Origin: Geranomyces variabilis
Lineage: Eukaryota > Chytridiomycota > Chytridiomycetes > Spizellomycetales > Powellomycetaceae
DNA length: 64,000 bases
NCBI GenBank assembly: GCA_027603065.1
Contig: JADGJP010000015.1
Location: 124,001 to 188,000, forward strand
Reading direction: 5' to 3'
Position 1 is the first letter of the stretch. Each line of letters starts with the position of its first letter. The notes beneath the pieces are model-generated. The model saw only the letters and a list, made by a program, of their open reading frames with translations. It did not search any database and was not told the DNA's origin. This document shows positions 1-10,716 of this stretch, piece after piece. The translations under genes were made by a program, and so were the position numbers.

Positions 1-104
1 GTTCCCATGAAGAAGGAACTTCTTTTGGACACCACTGCAACCTGCTGTGTTGTTAAGCGGATAACCTCCACCATCGCCAAGTGTGAATCGCGGCACCTGT
101 CAGT

Positions 105-493
105 TACATCCACCGAGTGTCTGCCCGCTTCATTGCCTCGTTCGACATTGTCCTTCACCCGTTGTTCGAACATGAGCAGATTCTAAAGAAGCGGCAAAAG
201 GGACCACAATCGCTCATCAAGACTGCTTTTGTGGCAGCTGCGCATGCTGACCACTTGCAGGATGTTGCAAAGCTCCTGGCATCGCAGGGACGTAGGGTCA
301 TTATTGTAAGCAAGGCCTTTTGGACGCATGCATGTTGCAGCTGCGGCACTTTACGAAATATGTTGGAAGGAAACAGGCTTACGAGTGCCGTGTGTGCAAT
401 ACAAGTCAGCACCGCGGTGGCAACGCAGCCTGTGTGATTGGGCAGCTTGCCTTTATGCGTGCGCTCATTTGGCTTTTGGAGAACCAAAATTGA
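105..493 (+). pseudogene. Fanzor (eukaryotic TnpB-like nuclease) C-terminal relic
   Basis: Seen: translation from about 105 gives HRVSARFIASFDIVLHPLFE, then a charged KKRQKG stretch, a helix with AAHADHL, the strand GRRVIIVSKAF, and a zinc-ribbon half CCSCG (about 330-345). Near 368 the similarity moves to another frame, which gives YECRVCNTSQHRGGNAA and stops at 491-493. Known: this is the order of the RuvC/zinc-ribbon end of TnpB and Fanzor proteins (FD.V..P.F, then E.YTSKTC..CG, then F.C..C....RD.N.A). Two catalytic positions look lost: the Glu before the first CxxC is Lys, and the RuvC-III Asp of the RD.N motif is Gly. With the frame change this is a dead copy. The N-terminal part would lie left of the window; no element end or guide-RNA region can be seen. 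Fanzor rather than bacterial TnpB is inferred from the eukaryotic context. Confidence 0.68.
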
Positions 494-640
494 GCAGCTG
501 CTTGGCGTTGCTGTATAGATTCTTCAATTCGTGCAAAGACCCACTCTTTCTTGGGTTGAAGGATTCAGCTGTTTCTGACAGCTGGCTGAGTCAGCGCGAA
601 ACTCCGCTTCGTTGCGATTTCCACTCTCCCCCCCCCCCCC

Positions 641-3600
641 ATGTCCGGTGCGCCACCTACGCAGCAGGAAATCATCAGCGGGGCGGGACAGAACAGCGTG
701 GCAACGTTTCTGTCCGCTTTGGCGTTCAACAGTGCCGTGGCGGTTGGATTTTTTGGAGCCTTTTGGATTCTGCGGGCGCGAGTTCCTCTTGTCTACACAC
801 CACGAACATTCCTCGTGTCCGAAAGCGTGCGGACAAAAGCACAGAGTGGCATTGCGCTCCTTCGCTCCTGCGCCTTTTTGGACGACGACCTTCTCATACG
901 GAACAGCGGCCAAGATGCGTTTGCGATCGTCTCATACATGCGGTCGATGTTCAGATTTTTTGCCGTGTTGGTGGTTATAGCGGTGGTGACTCTCATTCCA
1001 TTGCATGCAACGGGCGGAATGAAAATCAAAGGGCTGGATATGTTGACGCTGGCGAATATTGCGCCGAGTGAAACGAAGCGGCTTTGGGCGCACTTAGTGG
1101 TGAGCTGGGGCTACACCATTGGCTGCATGCGAGTCATCCATACACTGCTGCAGCGGGCAGCGACATTACGGCATTCCTTCCTTCTCTCCGAAGAACATCG
1201 GCATTCCCTAAATGCGTATACCCTTCTCATCCGCGATATACCTAAACATCTACGCGAGGTCAACAAGCTCCGCGTTCTCTTCGACCGCGTGCAGCCCGGT
1301 TGCGTGCACGGAGTGGTAGTTGGGAAACGCAGCCGACGGATGGACCGCTACGCTGCGCGCCGCATCAGTGCACGCAATGCCATCGAGGCGGAAGTTACGG
1401 GGTATCTTGTCGCGATTAATAACGGGCGCGCAGGGACGAGAAAACGAAGTCTGGAGACTTTACGAGGTGCTGGGCGACGGGTGCGGGTTAAAGTGTCTGC
1501 CGATGTGGTTGCGACCAGAGAAATGGAGGACAATGGCGACATTGAAGAGCAGCTGGTACCGTCAAGCAATGTCGACGCATCTCCACCGCCTCCGGCCAAC
1601 CAAACCGCACCAACAGATGCTGATGTACGTTCACATACTCCAAACGTTGTTATCAAAGTGGATCATCCTATCGAAACCCGGCGTGAACACTTTATCGAGA
1701 GCGTGGAAAACGCCTTGACAGTCGCACCCTCGGCAAGATCCTCTTCCAATACCTCAATTCGGACGCCAAAGCGTCCCACACATCGTTCCTTCTACTTTGT
1801 TGGCCCCGAATCCGACTCTATCGCATCAAACCTGAGTACACTCCGCCTCACAACAGCCAAATTGTCGCGCAAACTGCGTCGCATGCGCAACACACCAACC
1901 GTCCACCATGGCGCCGCGTTTATAGTGTTTAAAGACGTGTTCTCGCCACATGTTGCAGCGCTGGCAAACATTGATTCGCGCCCGGGCGTAATGGACGATA
2001 GGCAGCCGGCGGTAAATCCTGACGACGTGATTTGGGAAAACCTTGATCTCTCTTTTCGCGTACGAAAAGGGCGGAAATGGATCGCAACCGCAGTCGCAAT
2101 TGGACTCACCCTCGCCTGGGCATCGTTTATGACGATACTGACGTCGCTGGCGACGTTGGATCGGGCAGTTCAGTACGCCCCCTGGTTGAAGTTTTTTGAG
2201 GATTTGAGTCCCGCCGTCCGCGGCTTTCTTCAGGGCGTTGTGCCGGCCACGCTCGTCTCGCTTGTATTTATGCTTGTCCCTTTCTTCTTCCGCGCTCTGG
2301 CGCGATTTGCGGGCGAGGCTACGCATTCTGGCATTGAGCAAAATCTCCAGAATTATTACTATGCATTTTTGGTTTGTTCCCCCCTCCTGTGCCGACGTAT
2401 AAAAGCTCAAACCTTATTGATGATCTCATCTCCAGGTTTTCAACATCCTTTTGGTTATTACCATTTCGGGATCGGTGATCACCGCGGCACAAGAAATCTT
2501 GGACCATCCGCAACGAGTTCTCAATATTTTAGCAACATCGATACCACTGGTCTCAACATTTTTTGTCACATACGTGATGCTTCTAGCGCTCGGTGGACCT
2601 TCGGGTGAACTCTTGCAACTGGGCTCTTTGATCATCAAGCCACTGGCCTTGCGCTTCTTGGCAAAAACACCTCGCCAGATACGCGAGTGGTCCAAGCCAA
2701 ACGTATTTTACCCCGGAACGGTCTTCGCGCAACACTCGTTTGTTGCGACCATTGGCTTGACATATTGCACCATTGCGCCGGTGGCAATAATCTTTGTCGC
2801 TGCATATTTTGGACTGTATACTGTTGCTTATGGATATCAAATGCGGTACGTAACAGGTGAGATCTTTCGCGATGTCTGTGCCTGCTTTTAACTAACAAAA
2901 GTTTGCCATTCAGATATGTTTACACGCACCTTACACAAACAGGAGGGCTGTATCTTCATATCGCCGCGCGACAGCTGTTCCCTGGCATCTACTTGCACCA
3001 GCTGGTACTGATCGGTTTGTTTTCACTCAAGCAGGCCTTTTTACAAGCAGTAGTGATGGCCTGTGCATTGGTATTCACTGCTATTTACCATCGCCACACC
3101 GAGTTATACAAGCCAATCATGGCCGCCGTTGCCGCCAAAGCGGTGGTGCAAATGGAGGCCAAGCTAATGCATCATGGAGAAGACGACGAGCAATGGGACA
3201 GGAACCCCAGCGGGACGCTCACGCGTAAAATACGTGACGCCGGCTCCAGCGTTTTGGGCGGCGCGGCGCCCGTATGGAAAAAGATGACGGGAGCGGTCAA
3301 AAGTTGCAAGATAGACTCGAGCATAGAGACTGTGGATGACACCGACGAGGAGTTAAGGTACTACTCGCGAAGCGCAGATCGCGGTATCGACGAAATGGCT
3401 CGCGCCGGTGGTGAATCGGGCCACGGGTCAGCCGAGTCTGTCGCATCTGACGACACGGAGTCTGAGGCAGACTCGGATATTTCTTCTCGCGACAACCTTG
3501 ACGGCGCATCTCTCCCGGCAGAAAACATGACACGCCGATATCTCGGACCGCATGATTTTGATGAGAGACTGTCTCCACCATCGTGCCGGACGGCCGCCTG

Positions 3601-3778
3601 CACGATCTGGGTTCCGCGCGACATGCGCGGATGCGCCGAGACGGCATTAGCACATGAGGTTCAAGCAGCTTTGGGGGACACCGCTTGCTTTACTACCCAG
3701 TGGGCAAGGATTGGCAGCGACGGCAGGATTGAGGTAGACCTGCAGAACGCCGTTCCTTGCGAAAAATTCGATAGATAA
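641..3778 (+). CDS. CSC1/TMEM63-family osmosensitive cation channel
   Basis: Exons 641-2371, 2436-2845 and 2914-3778 join to 1001 residues. The N-terminus has the family's first membrane segment followed by the LxxRxxxxxxYTPRTF signature (residues about 20-60). A long cytosolic loop of about 300 residues, with a variable acidic and Ser/Thr-rich insert, precedes the DUF221/RSN1 block of hydrophobic segments that starts near residue 480 (WENLDLSF, then RKWIATAV). The core continues across both introns (YYAFLVFN, then ITISGSV; later QLFPGIYLHQ). The last 200 residues form an acidic Ser/Asp-rich cytosolic tail. Family members are plasma-membrane or endomembrane channels opened by osmotic or mechanical stress; yeast Rsn1 is linked to late exocytosis. 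ATG 641 follows a run of ten C and is the first Met before the family motif. The subfamily is not resolved. Confidence 0.9.
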
Positions 3779-4058
3779 TTCGAAAAGGGGAAGGGAACAA
3801 TGGATATACATTATGAAGAAAATACTATTTTGAGAAAATACAGGAATCGCTGACGTAGCCAAGAATTCTGAAGCTGATGGCTGCCATAGCTGTTTGGTTG
3901 GGAGAAAATTGGACAGCTGGGTCGAAAATGACGAAGGGAGTTCGTTGCTTCGCCCTGCCCCCTCGCGCGCACCCAGCCCCATCTTGCTATAAATTGAATG
4001 TAAAAAGGTTGCAAAACAAGGTGTATTTCTGGGCGGGTAGGTTGAAGTCATACTTGCT

Positions 4059-4913
4059 CTATGTTAAGTGCTGAGGCACTATATCCAAGGAGATGCAACT
4101 TCCATTATCGAAATCCATATCATGCCAGAAGCACTTGATTCCAGCAATGCCATGGCCACCCGCAGCCACTGCATGCAGCAAGTCATGTGGCCCAACACCA
4201 CCCAGCGCATACACGGGCAGAAGCTCGCGTCCAGCTTGCATTGCTGCTGCAGTCCGGATGTGGTTCTCGAACCCATCCCATCCCAGGACATGATCAGACG
4301 GACATGATGTGGATGGAAGGACAGGGGATAGCACAGCAAAATTAGCGTGGAGGTTGCTTGCCTGGACCAGGTCTTTGCTGTTGTGACAGGACACACCAAT
4401 TACCAGCTGGCAATGGGGTGTACTGTCCGCATAGTTGTCCTTCCCCTTTTCCTGCTCTTTGTCTCCTGCGTCTTCTTTGCCACAGCCAGTCAGCATTTGC
4501 AGCAGATTATCCCCGTATGTTGTTGCCTCTGCCGCCAGCGCAGCAGCAACATGACCCGCAAGGTGCACACCTCCCAATCCCAACTCCCTACACGCAGCGA
4601 CGTTCTCCGCCAACAGCGATCGGTCCGAAACGTTCAGCAGCAAGCGTCTGCGTTCTGCAGAGGGTATTTGTTTAGCAACTGCTATCTGCAACTTGGGGTT
4701 GAGTTTTGAGCGCAGCTGGATGAAGGGTGGTGGTTGGGCGTTGGCGTCGGCGCTCTGGGCGGTGCGGGCGAGAATTGTTGCGGTGCGGGTGACAAAAGTG
4801 CTGAGGTTGACGTTGGAGGAACAGGAGGAGGAGGAGGATGGTGGCAGCAGCTTGCCGAGGTCGTCGGATATGATGTACCAGGGGTTGAGGAGTTTGTCTC
4901 TCGGCAAGCTCAT
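4059..4913 (-). CDS. ThiE/TenI-like protein (thiamine-phosphate synthase fold)
   Basis: A single uninterrupted exon of 284 residues. Motifs in order: WYIIS near the N-terminus, IQLRSK (about 60), LLLN (about 90), GVHLAG (about 115), IGVSCHN (about 170), FAVLSPVLPSTSCPSDH and LGWDGF, then LPVYALGGVG and GIAGIKCFW near the C-terminus. This is a TIM-barrel of the TMP synthase/TenI family. The closest pattern I know is the C-terminal domain of long proteobacterial MutT proteins (SCH...FAVLSPVLPT...LGW...PVYALGG), not the fungal bifunctional Thi6. Its substrate is therefore uncertain; calling it thiamine-phosphate synthase would overreach. Start chosen at 4913 (MSLPRD): an in-frame Met at 5012 would run into the divergent gene at 4999. 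A low-complexity Ser run and an Asp/Lys/Glu insert are lineage additions. Absence of introns is unusual for this window. Confidence 0.72.
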   Translation of the reverse strand: MSLPRDKLLNPWYIISDDLGKLLPPSSSSSCSSNVNLSTFVTRTATILARTAQSADANAQPPPFIQLRSKLNPKLQIAVAKQIPSAERRRLLLNVSDRSLLAENVAACRELGLGGVHLAGHVAAALAAEATTYGDNLLQMLTGCGKEDAGDKEQEKGKDNYADSTPHCQLVIGVSCHNSKDLVQASNLHANFAVLSPVLPSTSCPSDHVLGWDGFENHIRTAAAMQAGRELLPVYALGGVGPHDLLHAVAAGGHGIAGIKCFWHDMDFDNGSCISLDIVPQHLT

Positions 4914-4998
4914 GCTGGAAATCCGTTGTGGAAAACAGAACGGTTCACAAGATCGCCCGGCGTCACCTTGCCCGTCCGTCGCCCATTCTTTACCTGCA

Positions 4999-6250
4999 AT
5001 GGCCGCAAACAACTACCCCGCGCGGGCCACCCTCAAGGTCTCCTTCGCCGCTCCGGCCGTGCTGCTCGTCGAGCTCAACCGGCCCGACGAAATGAACTCC
5101 ATGAACCGGGTGTAAGGGGCAAGCGACCACCCTTTCTTCTCTCGACGTGCTGGCCTCGCTTTCAAGGTCTTCGTATTAACTGCAAACCAACTTACCAGCT
5201 TCTGGAAGGAGTATCGCGAGGTGTTTGAGCAGGTCCGCTCGGATACCGACGTACGCGCTGTGCTCGTGAGCGGCGGTTCCGCAAAACACTTTACCGCCGG
5301 TCTCGATTGTACGTTGAATACAGATCGATGAAAGGCGGCCTGCTGGCACCGCAGCAGTTAAGATTCCGTCGTCTTATCCTTGTTTTCTGTCCTTCGCTTT
5401 CATAGTGAAAGATTTCACCGGCGCGCTGATGACTGGCACCAGCGAGGATCCGGCGCGCAAGGCGCTAGGCTTCCGCGACATGTGCACGGCGATGCAGGCG
5501 TCATTTACTGCCATGGAGCTTTGTGGCCGCCCTGTAGTTGCGGCTGTTCAGGGCGCGTGTATTGGAGCTGGTATGGACGACGGATAGAGATTATGTCGGT
5601 ATTCATCCCAAATCGCAAGCTCACGCGGTGCTCTTTAGGAATTGATTTGATTACAGCCTGCGATATTCGCTACGCAAGCTCTGATGCGTTCTTTTCAATC
5701 AAAGAGGTCGACATTGGACTTGCAGCTGATATCGGAACCCTTCAACGTCTCCCAAAAGTTGGTAAGCCTTTTCTCTCGAGATAACCCACAAACTGGTGTG
5801 CTTTTAGGCCGTTGCCGCCTTCAACTAACACCTACACTATGAAACAAAAAGTTGGCAATGACTCCTGGGTGCGCGAGCTAGCTTATACTGGCCGCCGCTT
5901 CACGGCGTCAGAAGGACTTGCACAGGGTTTGTTCTCCAAAGTCGTTCCTCGCGAAGAGCTTTTCGGTATGCACGAACACAAGTTGGGCCGATGTTTTGTA
6001 CGTATGTTCATCTGTTATCTTTCTCTCGGTAAAAGCGACGGCACTTGCAACCGCAACCGAGATTGCATCCAAATCACCCGTCGTCACTCTCGGTATCAAA
6101 GAATCGCTCAACTACTCGCGCGACCACACAGTAGCCGAGGGTCTCGACCATATCGCAGTATGGAACAGCGCCATGACAAACACACAGGACATGAAGATTG
6201 CCGTGGCCGCCAATTTGGGCAAGAAAAAGGCCGTCTACCCAAAATTATGA
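4999..6250 (+). CDS. ECH1: delta(3,5)-delta(2,4)-dienoyl-CoA isomerase (crotonase family)
   Basis: Six exons: 4999-5111, 5199-5308, 5406-5570, 5639-5761, 5852-5965 and 6036-6250, giving 279 residues. Crotonase-fold motifs: LVELNRPDEMNSM at the N-terminus, the oxyanion-hole segments HFTAGLDL and ACIGAGIDL, then TACDIRY, KEVDIGLAADIGTLQRLPKV and the C-terminal SLNYSRDHTVAEG. The Asp of TACDIRY, the Glu of KEVD and the Asp of AADIG match the three acidic residues described for rat dienoyl-CoA isomerase. Role: isomerising 3,5-dienoyl-CoA so that unsaturated fatty acids can enter beta-oxidation. The C-terminus is PKL, a near-match to the peroxisomal PTS1 signal, so peroxisomal location is plausible but unproven. 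The acceptor before exon 5 (AAAAAG) is weak but restores the family frame. It shares an 85-bp divergent promoter region with the ThiE-like gene. Confidence 0.92.
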
Positions 6251-6431
6251 ATGAAATTTCAAAAAATACGCCACAGTTGGGCAGTGGGGCCGGCTTTTCA
6301 TCACCGGCCTTATGCTAGAATATCTACGGTACAGAAGGGTTAGCAGCGGTGTAAAATAGGGTTTCAACTTCATATACGCGTACATACATATCTTAAATTC
6401 GCGAAAATCGAGAATCCGAGGCTCCGGACTG

Positions 6432-8411
6432 TCACCTCCACACAAAGCGCACGCAACCAGGCGCGTCGCCAGCCAGAATATCGTCCAGATCTTTCGGCGA
6501 GCACCCAAACAGCGTGCACAGCGCATCATAATGGCGGGAGCCATCAAGAAAACGGCGGAGAGTTTTTGGCGCAAGCGGTTGCGGTGCGGCTGCCGCTGTT
6601 GTTGCGAGCGGTTGCGAGGCGGACGCTGATGATTGCTGTTGTGATGGCGGTGGTAATGGCGGCGGCGGCGGTGGTGTTGGTGTTTGTTGCGGATGGGAGT
6701 CGGCGGTCGCGTCTGCGACAGGCGGGCGCGCGACCCAGATGGGATATTTGTGGACGCGGTAGACAAAGCCATGCAGGACGCCAAAGAGAATGAATCGCCT
6801 AACGACAGAAAGAAGAGACGTGTCAATGAGCAATCCGCAGGTTTGCATGCGGTATCGCTCTTACCTGACGTCTACATTCAAATCCCAAACATTGTTCTCC
6901 TCAATCCACTCTGCCACAGTAAGCCCCGGTTTCAGCGCACAATACAGCGAAAATAGCAGCGCGAAAGGAGTAGGCGCGGTAGCCGGCGCGCCATTCCGCC
7001 TTTCATTCACCGCCGGAAACGTCGCAGCGACATCATCACCTTCGCTACCACCACCGCCATTACCCAACTTTGCTCCGGCATCCTTATGACCACCACCATT
7101 CATTTTAATCGGCGCACGCGTCACAAACGCCGACAAGTCCCTCTGCAGCCTTCTCGCATGCAACAAGCCCGTAATGCTCGCACGAATCGCATACACATTC
7201 GAAAAGGAAAAAATGTCAACCATCTTCACACAGCCATAGTACAGCAGGTGCTGCAGCGCAATGCGGACCAGCTGTGGGTCCACATCAGCAGCTTCCGCAA
7301 GGCGGCGGACCGAGCGCACGCCATCGATGAGCGGGATGATACGCCGTAATGTCATGTCCCAATGTTTGTCCATGATGCGCGCAAGGCGGACGACGAGGAC
7401 AGGCACCTCGTGGTCATGCACGGGCGGTGGGTCGGGGTATTTGGGAAAGAGCTTGAGATTTATTGTCGACGAGTCGTTGATTGGAATTTGGCATTCGGCG
7501 TACGAATTGAGATCTTCAAGAATTTGCTCGAGGATGTCGCCAAGCGTAGGGTCACCGCGGCTTTGACTGACGTGCGACGTAGCGGCCGTCGCCGCGGCTG
7601 CACCTGCTGAAGCGGACGATGATCCACTTTGATTGGACAAGAACGCAGTCTGGACCTCCAAACTTCTCAGAACCCTGGCAAGCTTGCGCACGACCTGTTC
7701 ATACACGGTTATCTGCGCGTTTTTCTCAAAGACAAAGCACAGATTAAAGAGCAAGGCGTTGCGCTCATACTTTTGCGATGTGATCGTAACGGGATGAGAC
7801 AGAATCTTGTATTGCGGCGTAGATATTGTGACAAGCCGGTTTGATAGCGCTGGCTTCGGAATGATGTATTCAGATATAGAGTCGAAATCGAGGGACGGCG
7901 GACGCGGAGGTGCAGCAGCGGCGGCAGCCGGTGTGGCAGGAGATCCCGCCGTCGCACTGGCGGGCAGCTGTTGCTGATTTTGAAGAGATTGAAGTTGCGG
8001 AGATGCAAGCGACGCAGGAAAGTTTGGACTAACGGCACTGCTGCTTGTGCTACTCAGCAGGGCAAAGAGTGGCGTTGTTGCAGGGCCGGGTGTTGCGGCG
8101 AGGGTTGGCGAAGACACCTGCTGGTGCATCAGCAGCGCAAGTGTAGATGCGGCGCTGGAGCCTTGAACAAGCGGAGGATGAGCAGCTCCTGCTGAATTCG
8201 CTGCTGCTGCATGACCAGCCTGCCCGCCAGCATTCGCCTGGCTGGGAGTAAGAAGAAACGATGCGTGCGCCGCGGAGGAGGAAGACGACGAGGACGACGA
8301 GGACGAAACAAAGTGCTCGGGCACCTGGAACATGACCTTTGGCCCTTGTGTTGGGTGAAACTCTGCATAAAAGATGGCGAGCACGGGCGGGAAGCCCTGA
8401 AAGCCGTCCAT
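6432..8411 (-). CDS. NPR2: Nitrogen permease regulator 2 (GATOR1/SEACIT subunit)
   Basis: Exons 8411-6865 and 6798-6432 with a 66-nt intron, 637 residues. The N-terminus (FPPVLAIFYAEFHPTQGPKV) is the NPR2 longin-like start. It is followed by a long Ser/Ala-rich insert (about residues 35-175), then the conserved core LSNRLVTI, YKILSHPV, YERNALLFNLCFVF and AECQIPI. The C-terminal block spans the intron, ending one exon in NVDVR and opening the next with RFILFGVLHGFVYRVHKYP. It ends with the DGSRHYDALCTLF element, after another Ala/Gln/Pro-rich insert. Npr2 with Npr3 forms the complex that restrains TORC1 when amino acids are short. The two homopolymeric inserts make it longer than typical homologues. 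Confidence 0.95.
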
Positions 8412-8981
8412 GACCGTCGCGGGAACTCTATCCGCCGTCGTCGTTGTGGAGCAAGATCAGGTGAAATGGTCACGATGTCATCTTGCACGCACGCTCTCTC
8501 CGAGTCGATGTCCCGTCCGTAATTCCCGTTACCGGCAACTTACCGCCCCACTTCGCAAATACACTGCAGGCCTGTTCACCGCCTCCTGGCCCATATTTAG
8601 TCAGGCAGCGGCTCATCCGACAGACCCTAAATCAAGGCAGCCCAGTTGTCAATTCAGTGCGGAGACCCAGTCTTTGCCTGATTCGGGCCAGGGGGAGGGA
8701 GAGTCTGCTCAGTGGCAACAATTTGGTCCGGCCAATCTCCGAGGAATTTCCGAATAAAAATAGGAAAGCGGAGCTGGGAGCGGCGGCGACAATTTTGTAA
8801 ATCCTTTGGCCGGACTAGCTCACATACACCGGACACGATCCGGGAGTGCGCGGTCCTGCGAGATTAAATCTCCGTGCCTCGCTGCACCACTTAAGTGCTG
8901 TCAGACGATTCTGCTCAGGTTCCAATATCTACATGTTGGACTCACGGCCTCAGAACACTCTCAGAGGCTCTTCTTCGATAT

Positions 8982-9034
8982 GCTCTGACTGACTGATCAT
9001 CCACTGATCCTAATGATGGTCAGTCAGTCAGAGC
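8982..9034. repeat. 15-bp perfect inverted repeat with 23-bp loop
   Basis: The arm GCTCTGACTGACTGA at 8982-8996 is matched exactly by its reverse complement at 9020-9034. The spacer 8997-9019 is AT-containing and partly self-complementary. It could form a cruciform or RNA hairpin, or be a paired binding site. No transposon gene or target duplication is evident nearby. Confidence 0.8.
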
Positions 9035-9146
9035 TTACAGAAGACCCGACCGAGCGTCTCTGCATGCGTCTGAGGGTGCTGAGCAGTATGACGGTATCGG
9101 GTTGCGGCAAGGTCCAGTACCGCCCATATGGATAACCACCGCCACG

Positions 9147-9153
9147 TATATAA
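9147..9153 (+). promoter_or_regulatory. TATA-like element
   Basis: TATATAA lies about 235 bp before the start codon at 9387, in an otherwise GC-rich region. Pyrimidine-rich sequence and a good start context (AGCACAATG) follow. Inferred core promoter of the surface-protein gene; a long leader would be implied. Confidence 0.4.
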
Positions 9154-9386
9154 TAGATCCGATGTTGAATATACCCTCGTATATGCCCAGCGCCTTTCGC
9201 GCAGCCTTTCACGGGGGTTTTTCGCGTGTTAATGAACGGCACCGCCACCTGCCGCAGCCCCTGAGACGCCACTGCAGCGGCAAGGCTCCTTCCTTCCTTC
9301 CTTGCTCTCTCTCTCATCCTTCCACCCGTCAGCCCATTCCTGCTCCCGCTTTCCCCTTCCGACCCGCAGCACGAACAGCTAGCACA

Positions 9387-9893
9387 ATGAAGTCTCCCAT
9401 TGCAACCGCATTCGTCGCCGCCGTCGCCCTCCTCGGCCTGTCCTCGGCCGTCAGCGCGCAAGCTGTCTCGTCAACCGCCGCTGCTGCCGTGACATTCGGC
9501 GGCAACCCCAATGCCCCGGCCGCAACTGTTGCTGCTCCTTCAAGCGCCGCCACCACCGCCGCCACCACCGACGTCGCAACCAGCACCGTCAGCCAAATTA
9601 ACAACAGCAGCAACAGCACAGTCGTGTCCGCCAGCACGGTCGTCTCGGCAAACGTCACTCTCTCCGCTCTTCCCACCGCGACCTCTACCGCAGTTCAGTA
9701 TGTGACTCCAGCTCCCGTGTACCCGCAGCCAATCACTCAGATCCCCTCTGGTCCTTCGCGCCCCGCCGGCCCGCCTTCGTATGCCCCGTTGGCGCCTTCG
9801 TCTGACAACGCTGCTGCCCGCCCCGAGGTGGCGCTTGGCTTTGCGGCTGGAATGGTGGTCCTTGCGGCCGGTAGCCTGCTCGCCAGCTTCTAA
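9387..9893 (+). CDS. Small secreted Ser/Thr/Ala-rich GPI-type surface protein
   Basis: A 168-residue single-exon protein. Residues 1-22 form a signal peptide (hydrophobic AFVAAVALLGLSSAVSA before a likely cut near AQA). The mature part is dominated by Ser, Thr, Ala and Val with several Asn-Ser/Thr sites (NNSSNST, NVT), suiting heavy O- and N-glycosylation. A Pro-rich stretch (about 110-140) precedes a SSDNAAA segment and a hydrophobic C-terminal tail ending LLASF with no cytosolic charge: the layout of a GPI-attachment signal, with the omega site probably around DNA. Fungal wall and adhesion proteins often look like this, but no defined family is recognised. Start chosen at 9387 because the signal peptide begins directly there. 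Confidence 0.75.
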   Translation: MKSPIATAFVAAVALLGLSSAVSAQAVSSTAAAAVTFGGNPNAPAATVAAPSSAATTAATTDVATSTVSQINNSSNSTVVSASTVVSANVTLSALPTATSTAVQYVTPAPVYPQPITQIPSGPSRPAGPPSYAPLAPSSDNAAARPEVALGFAAGMVVLAAGSLLASF

Positions 9894-10716
9894 AAAGCCT
9901 GCGCGGCCTCTGGCTTTGAAAGCCGTATATATATATTTGTAACTTTCTCCTTTATTTCCTTCCCAAACTTTTTTTTTTCCTTCCCGTTCTTCACTTTGGC
10001 GTACATGTAATGTAGTAGTTATTTTCAACCAGACCATTTTATTCAGCCAGAAACATGAGCGACTCAAACTTACCGGGGAGAGACATGTTACTACTTTACA
10101 TGCTGGGCTGGGCGAAAGAGTGTCAGGGAACGCGCACGGCCCCTCCCCGTTCCTATGTCTTCCCCATTTGGCACGGGAATCGCAATATAGACAGCAGCTG
10201 TTTTTATCTAATACCTGCTCAACTCAATGGTTTTTTCCGCGGGACAAGCAGCGATGTGTGTGTTATCGAATATCGAAGGAAAGAACTAACATCATAATGT
10301 CTGTTCTGTCTGTTCTGTCAGCCTTGTTGGGACGCTACCTTTATTCTTCAAATCTGCCACCAGGGAGCAGTCAGAAACATACAAAACGGGTTGGCCAAGA
10401 ATCTCCTACACAGCAGCTTGGCAAACCGCCCACGCACGAGAGACCAGCAATTCATTGATTAACAGCATTATATGAAGATAGAAAGGGATTGATGATAAAA
10501 AAAGAAAAAAGAAACAAAAGTCGGGGGCGGACGCCAAACCATTTTGGAACCGCGGACCTCACCCTCGTCGAAGCGAGAATGATACGGCGATTCCACCGAC
10601 TACGGGAGCCCGTGATGAAAATGCGCACTTTGCTAGCTTATGGAAGGAGAGCAAAGACAAGGGGGAACCTAAAAATCGCGAGCACGCAGACACTGTGAGT
10701 CATTTGGACTGACCAA
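9894..10716. other. Non-coding interval
   Basis: An 823-bp stretch after the surface-protein gene. The first 150 bp are AT-rich with a TATATATATA run and T-tracts, fitting a 3' UTR and polyadenylation area. The rest holds only short unconvincing reading frames; nothing else recognised. Confidence 0.6.

Larger units (their letters stand above)
8412..9386. other. Intergenic region between NPR2 and the GPI-type protein gene
   Basis: Divergent promoter interval of about 975 bp. I see no protein-coding signal on either strand. It contains a 15-bp perfect inverted repeat (8982-9034) and a TATA-like site at 9147-9153, listed separately. Confidence 0.7.

Noticed and set aside
328-1071. A 247-codon open frame overlapping the Fanzor relic and CSC1 start
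   Set aside because: It runs across two unrelated features and has no motif; the CSC1 frame at 641 is strongly supported.
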